64,000 nucleotides of DNA from Psychrobacter immobilis (GCF_904846285.1 NZ_CAJHAD010000017.1:1-64000), one strand, 5' to 3'. Positions 47,584 to 57,383 are shown, counted from the first letter of the stretch. Made by a program: numbers and translations. Notes: a model not told the origin generated them from the sequence alone.

Positions 47584-48378
47584 TCAATATTCCCCAAGTA
47601 GCCAACCACTGACAAAGGCAAAATACTCGCGAAACCACGCATTGTAGCGAATGGATAACGGTGTTGGGCTGGCGAGTAAAATAGGCTGCTGGTAGCCTTG
47701 ATGCTTGGCAATGGCAGCGGCGCGAATGGTATGGAAATCACTGGTCACAATGGCAATAGGCGCGGTAATAGAGATACCTTTTGCCGCCAAAATTACTTGG
47801 CTATAGATTAAGTTTTCGGCGGTACTGGTGCTTTTGCCCTCTTGTAAAATGTGCTCAAAGGCAATGCCATGTGTCTCATGTAAATAAGTCGCCATAATAC
47901 TGGCTTCACTGCGCGTCTGCCCCATACCTATACCGCCACTGGTCAGCGCTAGCGCCTCTGGCTGTGATTTAATCAGCGGGGCTGCTGTATCTAAACGCTG
48001 AGCAAGCGTCGGCGTTGGCTTGCCTGCGATAGTACCTGAACCTAATACAATAATCGCCGCGACCTCAGGTACAGGCTGTGCGCTGCGTTTAATCTGCTGC
48101 TGCAACGAGAAAATAAATAACCCGAAGCTAATAAGCCAGATAAAAAACAGCAGCCATAGCGCATACCAAAGACGATTGCGGAAAGGGTTTTGCCTAGTAA
48201 ATTTGCGGATGGCATGCCAAAATATCCCATGGGTGACAAAGACGCTGCCCAATAAGAATGGCACGACAGTGCCAAAGTTAATTTTGCCGACCGTCATTAA
48301 CACGGCACAATCAACCATGATAACGGCACCGATAGCCACCAATCCAACTCGCGCTATAATGAGTAATTTTTTTGCCAT
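47584..48378 (-). CDS. YdcF/SanA family (DUF218) membrane protein
   Basis: 264 residues with about three N-terminal membrane segments followed by a DUF218 domain. Seen: 'AIIVLGSGTIAGKPTPTLAQRLDTA', 'ALTSGGIGMGQTRSEASIMATYL', 'ILQEGKSTSTAENLIYSQVIL' and 'IVTSDFHTIRAAAIAKHQGY', the usual order of DUF218 motifs. Relatives such as ElyC and SanA are linked to cell-envelope integrity; the biochemical activity is not known. Confidence 0.85.
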   Translation of the reverse strand: MAKKLLIIARVGLVAIGAVIMVDCAVLMTVGKINFGTVVPFLLGSVFVTHGIFWHAIRKFTRQNPFRNRLWYALWLLFFIWLISFGLFIFSLQQQIKRSAQPVPEVAAIIVLGSGTIAGKPTPTLAQRLDTAAPLIKSQPEALALTSGGIGMGQTRSEASIMATYLHETHGIAFEHILQEGKSTSTAENLIYSQVILAAKGISITAPIAIVTSDFHTIRAAAIAKHQGYQQPILLASPTPLSIRYNAWFREYFAFVSGWLLGEY

Positions 48379-48495
48379 AGTTTTGCTTTTATTAGGTAAA
48401 GATACTTCTCTTTAGTTTAATTTTTAATGAATCAAATGTTGCTTTGTTTATTTCATAAAACGTTGTTTTAATTACCTGGCTGTTTGGTAATATTC

Positions 48496-48648
48496 ATATA
48501 TATCAAATCCAATTTAAAAAGAAGACAGTACTGCTGGGATAAATTTTTCGAAGCCTATGGAGTGCGAAGCACACAGCAAGCGAGGAAAATTTATACCAGC
48601 AAAACACTATTCTTAACATACTTCTTTTATATTGGATTCAATATATAC
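48496..48648. mobile_element. MITE-like palindromic element upstream of arsC
   Basis: About 150 bp with terminal inverted repeats of about 28 bp (ATATATCAAATCCAAT...AAAAGAAG at the left against CTTCTTTTATATTGGATTCA...ATATAT at the right, few mismatches). Inside lie a second arm pair, TGCTGGGATAAATTTT and AAAATTTATACCAGCA, and the central hairpin AGTGCGAAGCACACAG. No transposase is encoded. The short open frame across it is a by-product of the palindrome. Confidence 0.7.
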
Positions 48649-48684
48649 CAAATCCAATCCCTTTAACGTTAAGAGGAAAACCTT

Positions 48685-49092
48685 ATGACGCCAATGATTT
48701 TTCATAATCCAAAGTGCGGCACCTCTCGTAATACACTGGCCATTATGCAAGCTTCAGGTGAAACACCAGACGTGGTGGAATACCTAAAAACACCGCCGTC
48801 TCGTGAGTACTTAGTTGAGCTATTGGCATTGATGCACATCACGCCGCGCGAGCTAATACGCAGTAAAGAAAACGTCTATAGCGAGATTGGCTTAGACAAT
48901 CCAACATTGACCGATGCGCAATTGATTGATGCCATGATAGCGCACCCTATTTTAATCAATCGTCCTATTGTTGTTACCAATAAAGGCGTGGCGCTGTGCC
49001 GACCGTCAGAGCGAGTGTTTGAATTACTGGAAAATCCAGTCAGTAGTTTTACCAAAGAAGATGGGGAAATCGTCAAACATGTCAAAGGTTAA
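48685..49092 (+). CDS. arsC: arsenate reductase (glutaredoxin-dependent)
   Basis: Reduces arsenate to arsenite for export. 135 residues. Seen: N-terminal '[19 protein letters not shown]' with the catalytic Cys11, and a '[29 protein letters not shown]' region holding the conserved Arg residues. The ATG follows AGAGGAAAA, and the MITE-like element ends about 40 bp upstream. The stop overlaps the start of arsH. Confidence 0.94.
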   Translation: MTPMIFHNPKCGTSRNTLAIMQASGETPDVVEYLKTPPSREYLVELLALMHITPRELIRSKENVYSEIGLDNPTLTDAQLIDAMIAHPILINRPIVVTNKGVALCRPSERVFELLENPVSSFTKEDGEIVKHVKG

Positions 49093-49897
49093 AGATACCG
49101 CAACGCTAGCAGTAGAAGAAGACGGTCTTAATAATAAAAGTGATAGCAATATTGGCGCTACTGATTTACCCGCTGCTGATTTACTTAAAAACGATTTGCC
49201 CAATATTGATTTCAGTCAAATACAAGCTATTGATATTGAGTCTTTGATAGGTAAAGATGACCCACGCCATGCACCAAGAATATTGGTGTTATATGGCTCT
49301 TTACGTGCGCGCTCATTTTCCAGATTGGCGGCAGAAGAAGCAAGCCGTCTATTGCGTTGGTACGGCTGCGAGGTGCGAATGTTTAATCCATCAGGCTTGC
49401 CACTGCCAGATGACGCCGATAGCGACCACCCAAAGGTACAAGAGTTACGCGAGCTGGCACAGTGGTCGGAGGGCATGCTATGGGTCAGTCCAGAACGCCA
49501 TGGCAGCATTACCAGTATTATGAAGGCGCAAATTGACTGGATTCCGTTGGCGCTAGGCGGCGTACGTCCGACCCAAGGTAAAACGCTGGCTATTATGCAA
49601 GTCAGTGGCGGCAGCCAAAGTTTTAATACCGTCAATCAATTGCGTATTCTTGGGCGCTGGATGCGCATGATTACCATCCCTAATCAATCTTCTATCCCAA
49701 AAGCGTTTTTGGAATTCGATGATAATGATCGCATGAAAATGTCACCATTATATTTGCGAGTCGTCGATGTCTGCGAAGAGTTGGTCAAATTTACGTGGCT
49801 TACCCGTGGGCGCTCGGCGTATCTGACCGATCGCTATTCAGAACGGGTCGAAAGCGCTGCAGAAGTATCGCAACGCGTCAATCAAAAATCGCTCTAA
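49079..49897 (+). CDS. arsH: ArsH family NADPH-dependent FMN reductase / organoarsenical resistance protein
   Basis: 272 residues from the ATG at 49079. Seen: '[26 protein letters not shown]' (FMN phosphate loop, about residue 62), '[26 protein letters not shown]', '[35 protein letters not shown]' split over about residues 165-200, all typical of ArsH, which oxidises trivalent organoarsenicals. The first 55 residues are an acidic, Asn/Asp-rich extension. An ATG at 49061 is an alternative start. It overlaps arsC by 14 bp. Confidence 0.93.
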   Translation: MSKVKDTATLAVEEDGLNNKSDSNIGATDLPAADLLKNDLPNIDFSQIQAIDIESLIGKDDPRHAPRILVLYGSLRARSFSRLAAEEASRLLRWYGCEVRMFNPSGLPLPDDADSDHPKVQELRELAQWSEGMLWVSPERHGSITSIMKAQIDWIPLALGGVRPTQGKTLAIMQVSGGSQSFNTVNQLRILGRWMRMITIPNQSSIPKAFLEFDDNDRMKMSPLYLRVVDVCEELVKFTWLTRGRSAYLTDRYSERVESAAEVSQRVNQKSL

Positions 49898-49986
49898 CGT
49901 TGTTGTTTTATTATTGGTTTTATTATTGCCCTGATTAGATTTTCATTGTTTTATTATTGCTTCAATTGCCCCATTAAGGTTACTTC

Positions 49987-51297
49987 ATGCTCGCATTCGC
50001 TATTTTTATCGTAACTTTGGCCTTAGTCATCTGGCAGCCTAAAGGGCTTGGCATTGGTTGGAGTGCGATGGGCGGCGCTTTGGTCGCCTTGGTATTTGGT
50101 GTGGTGCAATGGTCTGACGTTGGTCTCGTTTGGGATATCGTTTGGGATGCCACTTTTACCTTTGTCGCCCTGATTATTATCTCCCTTATTTTAGATGAAG
50201 CGGGATTTTTTGGCTGGGCGGCATTACACGTCGCTCGGCTTGGCAATGGGCGCGGGCGTTTGTTGTTTCCGATGATTGTGCTGTTAGGAGCGTTTATCTC
50301 CGCTTTCTTTGCCAATGATGGCGCGGCCTTACTACTGACGCCAATTGTGATTGCTATTCTACTGCGCCTTGATTTTGCTCCCAAATCCGCTTTAGCCTTT
50401 ATTATTGCCACTGGTTTTATTGCTGATACCGCAAGTTTGCCATTGGTGACATCTAATCTGGTCAATATCGTCAGTGCCAATTATTTTGATATTGGTTTTG
50501 GTCGCTATGCGGCGGTGATGGTACCGGTAAATATCGTCTCTGTCCTAGCGACGCTATTGGTATTGTGGATTGCTTATGCGCGGCATATTCCTACACACTA
50601 CTCAACGGCAAATCTTAGCTCACCACAATCCGCTATCAAAGACCCGCTGGTGTTTCGAGCGGCTTTTCCACTGCTGGCATTATTATTAATCGCTTATTTC
50701 GCGACTGAATCGCTCGGGCTGGTTATCTCCGTAGTGACGAGTGCCGCGGCGCTTATACTAATGGCGATTGCTGGACGCTGGTGGCAAGGCGGACGTGATG
50801 CCAAGTTTTCTATGACTAATATTCTTAAGAAAGCACCGTGGCAAATTGTGTTGTTTTCAATTGGTATGTATTTGGTGGTTTATGGTTTGGGCAATGCAGG
50901 ACTTACTGCCTATGGTGCGCAAATACTTAACTGGTTAGGTCAACAAGGCGCGCTCGTTGCGACGGTTGGCACAGGATTCTTATCCGCTATCGTAGCGTCT
51001 GTGATGAACAATATGCCGTCGACGCTGATAGGCGCGCTGGCAATTGATAGCGCCCAAGTGCCCACTGCTACTCGAGAGTTGATGATTTATGCCAATGTTA
51101 TTGGCAATGACTTGGGACCAAAATTCACGCCTATTGGTAGTTTGGCGACGTTATTGTGGTTACACGTATTGGCAGAAAAGGATTATAAGATAAGCTGGGG
51201 ACAATATATGAAGGTCGGACTGCTGCTAACGCCGCCGGTGTTATTAGCCACACTATTGGCATTGGTGTTTTGGTTGCCTACATTTCCTAGCGTTTAA
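49987..51297 (+). CDS. arsB: arsenite efflux permease ArsB
   Basis: Exports As(III) and Sb(III) across the inner membrane. 436 residues, about 11-12 membrane segments. Seen: 'ISLILDEAGFFGWAALHVARLGNGRG', 'ISAFFANDGAALLLTPIVIA', 'TGFIADTASLPLVTSNLVNIV' and 'NNMPSTLIGALAI' with 'NVIGNDLGPKFTPIGSLATLLWLHVL', the family pattern. Last gene of arsC-arsH-arsB. No arsA and no arsR is visible. Confidence 0.95.
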   Translation: MLAFAIFIVTLALVIWQPKGLGIGWSAMGGALVALVFGVVQWSDVGLVWDIVWDATFTFVALIIISLILDEAGFFGWAALHVARLGNGRGRLLFPMIVLLGAFISAFFANDGAALLLTPIVIAILLRLDFAPKSALAFIIATGFIADTASLPLVTSNLVNIVSANYFDIGFGRYAAVMVPVNIVSVLATLLVLWIAYARHIPTHYSTANLSSPQSAIKDPLVFRAAFPLLALLLIAYFATESLGLVISVVTSAAALILMAIAGRWWQGGRDAKFSMTNILKKAPWQIVLFSIGMYLVVYGLGNAGLTAYGAQILNWLGQQGALVATVGTGFLSAIVASVMNNMPSTLIGALAIDSAQVPTATRELMIYANVIGNDLGPKFTPIGSLATLLWLHVLAEKDYKISWGQYMKVGLLLTPPVLLATLLALVFWLPTFPSV

Positions 51298-51820
51298 GAA
51301 AAGGTTTTAAAAAGTTAAATATAAGATTTAAGGTTTGTATTTTATAGGTGTTTAGGACAAGGCAGAGAAACTGAAGGCTTTGATTGAGTAGAATAAGATT
51401 GGCGGTGAAGGAGGAAGTCTAACTATATATATAAGTATTTGATTTAATTATCATTGTAATAATAGATATGCACGTTAGACCATCAAATAGACCAACAGCG
51501 CAACAGTATTGGAGGCAAGGCAAATAATGGGATTTATCTCACAATAAAATGTAACTAAATATTTCTACGACATTATTTGATTTCAAACATATACTATCAC
51601 TAAAAAACTATTTCTAGTAGTTAGGATTACGTTTCCTACCATTACCGCTTAATGCTACTTGCCACCATTCTAAATAGAGCACTGCAAGATGGCTATAGTG
51701 GCATAATAAAATAGCGCCCATATTAGGCGCTATTTGTTGTTTCGCTGCTTGTAAGAAAAATAGTAACCACTCACTATTAAAAGCTACCAAACCTTAAATT
51801 TAAACCTTAGCTATACTCGA
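51298..51820. other. gene-free stretch between arsB and the convergent lipoprotein gene
   Basis: No credible gene. A 64-bp AT-rich segment is bounded by GTCTAAC (51417-51423) and GTTAGAC (51474-51480), a perfect 7-bp inverted repeat. A terminator lies at 51709-51735. Confidence 0.5.
51709..51735. terminator. hairpin terminator between arsB and the lipoprotein gene
   Basis: AAATAGCGCC pairs perfectly with GGCGCTATTT around a 7-nt loop, with A/T-rich flanks on both sides, so it may serve both convergent transcripts. Confidence 0.7.
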
Positions 51821-52753
51821 TTAATTCTGATAAACAGCTTTAATTTGTGTTTCTAAGAACTTGGTGGCAACGCTATTGTATTGATTACAGTAGACCTCTG
51901 CGATATTAGGGTCGATATCTTCTTTCTCTTGAATACCTTTTTGGTAATAATAAGCTTCATAAATTAAGCCTTTGTATACCACAGCAGCATTAATATCGCC
52001 ATCTTCATCAGTATATCTTACCGCTTGCAATTCATTTTTGCTTCCGACATTTTCTTTGACAAGATTGCTGACAGTATTGTATTTTTTCTCTTTAGCAATC
52101 CACTGATCTATTGTCATATTACCTTCTTCATCATAATCAGAAAAAGTATAGTAGTCTTGATCAGGTGTTTCTAAAAATATGTAACACTGCGAGCCACTAG
52201 GGAAAGTAGCGTTAAAGCTATCAGGAAAATAATCTAAATCTGTCTCTATCCCAGTCTGAGCATTTCCTGGCTGCTTGCCGACGCCAGTGAGGTCAAGAGT
52301 AATGATGTCATAAGTCGAATTAACGATGCTGCTACCTGACTGAATTTTTAGCTTGAACGTATCGCTATCGACGAAGTTAATTTTATAGAACTTACTATCA
52401 TAACTTTCAGGAACAGCGACAAATAGACTATTACCAACATAGTATTCTAACCCAAGATTGTCGCTTCTGCTGTCTTGATAAGCGGTAGGCGAGCTTCCAA
52501 CAAGGGTAGAGATAATTTGTGTTAAACCTTTATTACTTAATGTGGAAGCAAACTTGCCCCATCCTGTTTTGTACTCTCCGTCGACCACGTCGCTGAAAGG
52601 GTCAAACGTTGCATATTTCAGCTCATTGTTGACGATAGGCCCACCATTGCCACTGCCGCCTCCTACATACTCACCATCATCGTCACTTCCACAGCCTGAC
52701 ACCATTAATGCGCCTGCCAATACGATACCTGTATATAGCTTATTTATTTTCAT
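51821..52753 (-). CDS. predicted lipoprotein of unknown function
   Basis: 310 residues with a lipoprotein signal peptide ending in VSGC (Cys21), followed by an Asp/Gly-rich linker ('GSDDDGEYVGGGSGNGGP'). The mature part is acidic and aromatic-rich, with two Cys ('SGSQCYIF', 'AEVYCNQY') that could form a disulfide. I do not recognise the family. It stands alone on the minus strand next to the defence island. Confidence 0.7.
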   Translation of the reverse strand: MKINKLYTGIVLAGALMVSGCGSDDDGEYVGGGSGNGGPIVNNELKYATFDPFSDVVDGEYKTGWGKFASTLSNKGLTQIISTLVGSSPTAYQDSRSDNLGLEYYVGNSLFVAVPESYDSKFYKINFVDSDTFKLKIQSGSSIVNSTYDIITLDLTGVGKQPGNAQTGIETDLDYFPDSFNATFPSGSQCYIFLETPDQDYYTFSDYDEEGNMTIDQWIAKEKKYNTVSNLVKENVGSKNELQAVRYTDEDGDINAAVVYKGLIYEAYYYQKGIQEKEDIDPNIAEVYCNQYNSVATKFLETQIKAVYQN

Positions 52754-53034
52754 GTTGTTACCTGTCGTTATATTTCAGTAAGAAACTTAATAGTAGTTAA
52801 AGCTATTTTAAATTGCAAAACAAAAATTTAGTAATAACATTATTGCTACGATGACTTAGTGCTTCTAACTGTTACTTATATCTAAATTAGTAGCATTTTC
52901 ACAAGCCAAAATTGGAGTGTAGTGAGTCTTATTAGAAACGACAATGTGCGCTATACTTCTAAGCAAAGCGAATGCATGACACCATAATCGACCCTTATAA
53001 AACTTATATCTTTCAAAGTATTCAGGAACCATAA

Positions 53035-54582
53035 ATGCCAACCAGCGCACCTAATAGTATTAACCAAATCAATCAAGACGATATCAATAAAGCGGTCTGG
53101 AACGCCTGTGATACTTTTAACGGGGTCATCAGTCCAGATACTTATAAAGACTTTATCTTAACCATGCTATTTCTCAAGTATTTGTCTGATGTCTATCGCG
53201 ATGAGTACAACAAGCTGGTTGAGCAGTTTGGCGGCTCTGGCAATGAGAATCCTGAACTAATCACCGCGATGATGTCGAAGCAGCGTTTTGTATTGCCTGA
53301 TGGCGCAAGCTTTTGGGACTTGTACGAGCAGCGTCATCAGCCGGGTAACGGTCAACGTATTGATGAAGCGCTTCATGCTATTGAAGAAGCTAACGGTACT
53401 AAGCTCAAAAACGTCTTCCAAGATATCAGCTATAACACCGATAGATTGGGTCCAGAAAAGCAAAAAAACGAGCTACTACGCCATTTATTAGAAGACTTTG
53501 GCAAAGACATCCTCAATCTAAGTGCTGAGCGCGTGGGTAGCTTGGATGTGATTGGTAATGCTTACGAGTATTTAATTAAACACTTTGCTGCCAATGCTGG
53601 CGCAAAAGCAGGTGAGTTCTATACGCCGCCTGAGGTATCGAATTTACTAGCGACTATCCTTGAGCCTGTTGAGGGCGATGAAATCTGTGATCCAGCCTGC
53701 GGTTCAGGGTCGCTGCTCATTAAGTGCGGGGCGATGGTACGCAAAAACTCAAACTCTAAAAAGTATGCGCTATACGGTCAAGAAGCCATTGGCTCGACAT
53801 GGGCACTGGCCAAAATGAATATGTTCCTACACGGTGAGGATAACCACCGTATCGAGTGGGGCGATACCATCCGTAATCCGCTGCTACTTGATAAGGACGG
53901 CAAGCAATTATTACAGTTCGATGTGGTGACCGCCAACCCGCCGTTTTCATTGGATAAATGGGGTCATGAAGATGCCAGTAGCGATCCCTATGGGCGCTTC
54001 CATCGCGGTGTCCCGCCCAAGACCAAGGGCGACTATGCCTTTATCAGTCATATGGTCGAAACGCTCAAACCTAGCACTGGCAGAATGGGTGTGGTCGTAC
54101 CGCATGGCGTGCTATTCCGTGCGTCAAGTGAAGGCAAAATCCGTCAGCAACTCATCGAAGAAAACTTGCTCGATACGGTGATTGGCTTACCAGCTAACTT
54201 ATTCTTTGGAACGGGAATACCAGCCGCTATTTTGCTGTTTAAAAAGAATAAAACCGATGACAAAGTTCTGTTTATTGACGCTAGCAATGAGTTTAAATCA
54301 GGTAAAAACCAAAACCAGCTCACCGATAGCAATATCGCTAAAGTCATTGAGACTTATAAAACACGAGAAAGCGTCGATAAATATGCGTATCTAGCGAGCT
54401 TTGATGAAATTAAAGAAAACGACTTTAACCTAAACATTCCACGCTATGTCGATACCTTTGAAGAAGAGGTGGAGATCGATTTAGAGGCGGTTCGTGCTGA
54501 GCGTTTGGCGCTTAAAGCCGAGTTAAACCTGTTAGAGGATGAGATGGCAGGGTTTTTACAGGAGTTGGGTTATGGTGCCTAA
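53035..54582 (+). CDS. hsdM: type I restriction-modification system, DNA methyltransferase subunit
   Basis: 515 residues, N6-adenine methyltransferase. Seen: the N-terminal helical HsdM domain ('DDINKAVWNACDTFNGVISPDTYKDFILTMLFLKYLSD', residues about 11-48), 'GAKAGEFYTPPEVSNLLA', SAM motif I 'DPACGSGSLL' (about residue 220) and catalytic motif IV 'NPPFSLDKW' (about residue 301). Then 'GDYAFISHMVETLKP', 'VVPHGVLFRASSEG' and the helical tail. First gene of the operon; its stop overlaps hsdS by 11 bp. Confidence 0.97.
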   Translation: MPTSAPNSINQINQDDINKAVWNACDTFNGVISPDTYKDFILTMLFLKYLSDVYRDEYNKLVEQFGGSGNENPELITAMMSKQRFVLPDGASFWDLYEQRHQPGNGQRIDEALHAIEEANGTKLKNVFQDISYNTDRLGPEKQKNELLRHLLEDFGKDILNLSAERVGSLDVIGNAYEYLIKHFAANAGAKAGEFYTPPEVSNLLATILEPVEGDEICDPACGSGSLLIKCGAMVRKNSNSKKYALYGQEAIGSTWALAKMNMFLHGEDNHRIEWGDTIRNPLLLDKDGKQLLQFDVVTANPPFSLDKWGHEDASSDPYGRFHRGVPPKTKGDYAFISHMVETLKPSTGRMGVVVPHGVLFRASSEGKIRQQLIEENLLDTVIGLPANLFFGTGIPAAILLFKKNKTDDKVLFIDASNEFKSGKNQNQLTDSNIAKVIETYKTRESVDKYAYLASFDEIKENDFNLNIPRYVDTFEEEVEIDLEAVRAERLALKAELNLLEDEMAGFLQELGYGA

Positions 54583-55801
54583 GGGTTGGAAGGATGGTCG
54601 AGTAGAAGACTTATTAAATGGTTTAGAATCTGGTGTAAGTGTAAACGGTGAAGATCGACAATTACTAGATGGTGAGAAAGGTGTTTTAAGAGTTAGCGCA
54701 GTTACTTACGGAACATTTGACCCAAGTGCCGTTAAAGTCATTGAAAGACAAGATGAGCTTGATAGAGCAAAAATTAATCCTAAAAAATCTCAAATTATAA
54801 TTAGTAGAAGCAACACAGAAAGTTTAGTAGGAGCTAGTGCTTATATAAACTTTGATTATCCTGAATTATTTTTACCCGATAAATTATGGCAGACTATTCC
54901 AAAACCTGATGCCAATATGAAATGGTTAAGCTACGTATTGTCATCTGAACCAGTTAGATATACGTTATCGAATTTAGCCACTGGTACAAGTGGCTCAATG
55001 AAAAACATTACTAAAGGTGAATTCCTTAGCCTTAAAATTGCTATTCCACCTCTCCCAGAACAAAAAAAAATCGCCAAAATCCTATCGACTTGGGATAAAG
55101 CGATTAGCACCACTGAGCGTTTGATTGACAATAGTACCCAGCAGAAAAAGGCGTTGATGCAGCAATTGCTGACGGGTAAAAAGCGTTTGCTTGATGAGTC
55201 GGGGAAAAGGTTTGAGGGTGAGTGGGAAGAGGTTAAGTTATCAGAAATAGCCCAAATCACAATGGGTTCTTCTCCAAAATCTGATGCCTATAATGATATG
55301 GGGGACGGTCTGCCTTTGCTCCAAGGTAATGCAGATATTAAAAATAGAAAATCAGCACCAAGAATCTATACGTCACAAATAACTAAAGAATGTCACGTTG
55401 ATGATATTTTATTTAGTGTAAGAGCACCAGTTGGTACAGTTGCACTATCCAATCATAATGCTTGTATTGGACGTGGTATTGCTGCCATAAAAGCTAAGAA
55501 AAACCACTCTCAAGATTACTTATATCAGTGGCTTTTATCTTTTGAGCTGAAGTGGGAACGCTATTCGCAAGGTAGTACTTTTGAAGCGGTAAATAGCGAT
55601 GATATTAAATCGTTAAATCTTTCTATTCCAAACTATAAAGAACAACAAAAAATCGCCACCGTATTAACCAATGCTGATAAAGAAATTGAGTTGCTTGAGC
55701 AGCAATTGGCGGATTTACAGCAAGAGAAAAAGGCGCTGACGCAGCAGTTATTGACGGGTAAAAAGCGGGTGGTAATTGATGGGGCGGTTGCTGGATCTTG
55801 A
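54572..55801 (+). CDS. hsdS: type I restriction-modification system, specificity subunit
   Basis: About 409 residues. Two target-recognition domains (about residues 1-155 and 215-345), each followed by a conserved helical region: 'LPEQKKIAKILSTWDKAISTTE' with 'QQKKALMQQLLTGKKRLL' and 'EQQKIATVLTNADKEIELLEQQ' with 'EKKALTQQLLTGKKRV'. The repeat of 'QQLLTGKKR' marks the two spacer helices that set the distance between half-sites. The first recognition domain ('VPKGWKDGRVEDLLNG') is AT-rich compared with hsdM. The ATG at 54572 ('MVPKGW') follows CAGGAG inside the end of hsdM. Target sequence cannot be predicted here. Confidence 0.95.
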   Translation: MVPKGWKDGRVEDLLNGLESGVSVNGEDRQLLDGEKGVLRVSAVTYGTFDPSAVKVIERQDELDRAKINPKKSQIIISRSNTESLVGASAYINFDYPELFLPDKLWQTIPKPDANMKWLSYVLSSEPVRYTLSNLATGTSGSMKNITKGEFLSLKIAIPPLPEQKKIAKILSTWDKAISTTERLIDNSTQQKKALMQQLLTGKKRLLDESGKRFEGEWEEVKLSEIAQITMGSSPKSDAYNDMGDGLPLLQGNADIKNRKSAPRIYTSQITKECHVDDILFSVRAPVGTVALSNHNACIGRGIAAIKAKKNHSQDYLYQWLLSFELKWERYSQGSTFEAVNSDDIKSLNLSIPNYKEQQKIATVLTNADKEIELLEQQLADLQQEKKALTQQLLTGKKRVVIDGAVAGS

Positions 55802-55828
55802 GTAGGCTGGGTTAAAAACCCAGCCTAC
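55802..55828. repeat. palindromic repeat just after hsdS
   Basis: GTAGGCTGGGT and ACCCAGCCTAC are perfect 11-bp arms around a 5-nt A/T loop, 1 bp after the hsdS stop. It could double as a terminator. A degraded relative lies at 58708-58755. Confidence 0.75.
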
Positions 55829-55914
55829 GACACTGCCAACATTGCTAACATTGCCAATCGCATATTGATATATTGACATATTGAAAGAACCTTTATAGAG
55901 AGTGCCCAAACACT

Positions 55915-56391
55915 ATGACTGTCTTACGTCGCCTATTTCTAAGCTCACTTCTGATCGTATCTGCGGGCTATGCAGCAGCCACTGAGTATAGTGAAGATGC
56001 CGATGACTATCAGGATCAAACCACGACTCGGGTTTATCCTTACTATCAGCTACCGCTCACTGACAAGGACTTCCGTCAGTATGACGACTCAATCGATATC
56101 GACCAACTGCCTATCACCGATCCCAAACTTCTAGAGCAGCTTGCCACACTGCAGCAAGGGGCCTCGGATAGTGGTTTTTTTCAACTACAGGCAGGAGGGG
56201 GCTATCAAGCATTTGTATCGTTTGGCTTATACGAAGATGAAGGCGACGCCTATGTCACCGAAGACAATCCTGACGGCGCCTATGTCGATCAAGAGAATGT
56301 ATTGGTCTTGCTCAAAAACCAAAAATTGTTAATCGTCACGTTGGATAAGGGTTTTAGAATTGATAAGAATTTCAACGTTACTTACGACTAG
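55915..56391 (+). CDS. predicted periplasmic protein of unknown function
   Basis: 158 residues with a Sec signal peptide ('RLFLSSLLIVSAGYAAA', cleavage near residue 22). The mature part is acidic and Asp/Tyr-rich ('YSEDADDYQDQTTTRVYPYYQLPLTD') and ends in a small beta domain ('VLVLLKNQKLLIVTLDKGFRI'). I do not recognise the family. It lies between hsdS and a decayed copy of the hsdS 3' end, so it came in by a recombination event. A secreted protein is unlikely to be part of the restriction system. Confidence 0.65.
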   Translation: MTVLRRLFLSSLLIVSAGYAAATEYSEDADDYQDQTTTRVYPYYQLPLTDKDFRQYDDSIDIDQLPITDPKLLEQLATLQQGASDSGFFQLQAGGGYQAFVSFGLYEDEGDAYVTEDNPDGAYVDQENVLVLLKNQKLLIVTLDKGFRIDKNFNVTYD

Positions 56392-56411
56392 CTAATAACT
56401 TACTAGCTTGT

Positions 56412-56525
56412 AAGGAAATGGAGTTACTTGAGCAACAGGGGGCTGATTTGTAGCAAGAGAAAAAGGCGTTGATGCAGGTTTTATTGACGGGTAAGGTTCG
56501 GGTGGTGGTTGATGGGGAAGAGTGA
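56412..56525 (+). pseudogene. decayed duplicate of the hsdS 3' end
   Basis: In one frame the 38 codons read 'KEMELLEQQGADL', stop, 'QEKKALMQVLLTGKVRV' and 'VVDGEE', stop. This parallels the true hsdS end 'KEIELLEQQLADLQQEKKAL' and 'QQLLTGKKRVVIDG'. DNA identity is high with scattered changes, including an in-frame stop replacing a Gln codon (CAG to TAG). It has no start and no recognition domain. Confidence 0.85.
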
Positions 56526-56553
56526 TAGAGGTGTGATGCGTGAATCGATAAAG

Positions 56554-57270
56554 CTAAACGACGTGTAGATAAGCGTCAATAAAATACTCATAGACATACT
56601 TTTCTTCGAACAATGTCATAACTACTCTAGAGCCGCCTCTTTCCCAGTATAGTATTTGCCATTCATTAGGGTTTACTTGTTGCACCGTTTCGCAATCATT
56701 AGCCGTTTTTGGATCGCCCCATGACCATGTATTTATACTTGAAGTATCCATGTAAGGATATAGGATTGTTTTATCAAAGGTGCTTTCAATGAGCCTTACC
56801 CTATTTATAAACGCTTCAAAGCTATTTAACGGCATTATCATGATTTGCATTGCCAAGTTTATTTGCGTAGCGGTTTCATATTGACGATCATGATAAATAT
56901 CTGAAACGCCTAATTCAGGTAAGGGCTGTTCATTATCTCGAAAATGGTCAAGAAAAATTTGTAGTAAGAAAAATCCACTCGTATAAGTAGAGATTTTACT
57001 GACCGCGTGCTCGTTTATGCGACAGATGTAAAACGGTTCCTTTATTTTTACGGACGCTATACCATCCTTGATCGGTATACCAAAAGCGCCCACTCGCTCA
57101 AAATCGATAGGGTAGTTTTTAAAGAATAAGTTATTGTGTATATTCTCACTGTTTTGTAATAAGTATTTTTTATCTTTAACGGCTTCAATGACTTTAACGG
57201 CTTCCAAAGGCATGTCTTGTTTTTTTCGCTCATTAAGCCTTGCTTTGATACTATTCCAGAAGCTTATCAT
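56554..57270 (-). CDS. unrecognised cytoplasmic protein in the defence island
   Basis: 238 residues, no signal peptide. Seen: a basic N-terminus ('NSIKARLNERKKQD'), 'YPIDFERVGAFGIPIKDGIASVKI', an aromatic-rich middle ('TYTSGFFLLQIFLDHF') and a C-terminus with 'NEWQILYWERGGSRVVMTLFEEKYVYEYFIDAY'. I cannot place it in a family. It runs opposite to the restriction operon. Confidence 0.6.
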   Translation of the reverse strand: MISFWNSIKARLNERKKQDMPLEAVKVIEAVKDKKYLLQNSENIHNNLFFKNYPIDFERVGAFGIPIKDGIASVKIKEPFYICRINEHAVSKISTYTSGFFLLQIFLDHFRDNEQPLPELGVSDIYHDRQYETATQINLAMQIMIMPLNSFEAFINRVRLIESTFDKTILYPYMDTSSINTWSWGDPKTANDCETVQQVNPNEWQILYWERGGSRVVMTLFEEKYVYEYFIDAYLHVV

Positions 57271-57383
57271 TTGTCGGTTCGCCTGTTTGGTTTTGATGGC
57301 TTAAGTAGCAAAAACGCTGGGATATCAATATTTCAACCACTTCTGAGCCTTTAACATCAAGCCATAATTAGGAATAAATATTC

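Noticed and set aside
48484-48666. 60-residue open frame before arsC
   Set aside because: It is created by the palindromic MITE-like element, has no ribosome site and no coding character.
51361-51424. Possible short coding remnant ('DKAEKLKALIE')
   Set aside because: Only 11 codons before a stop; too short to separate from chance.
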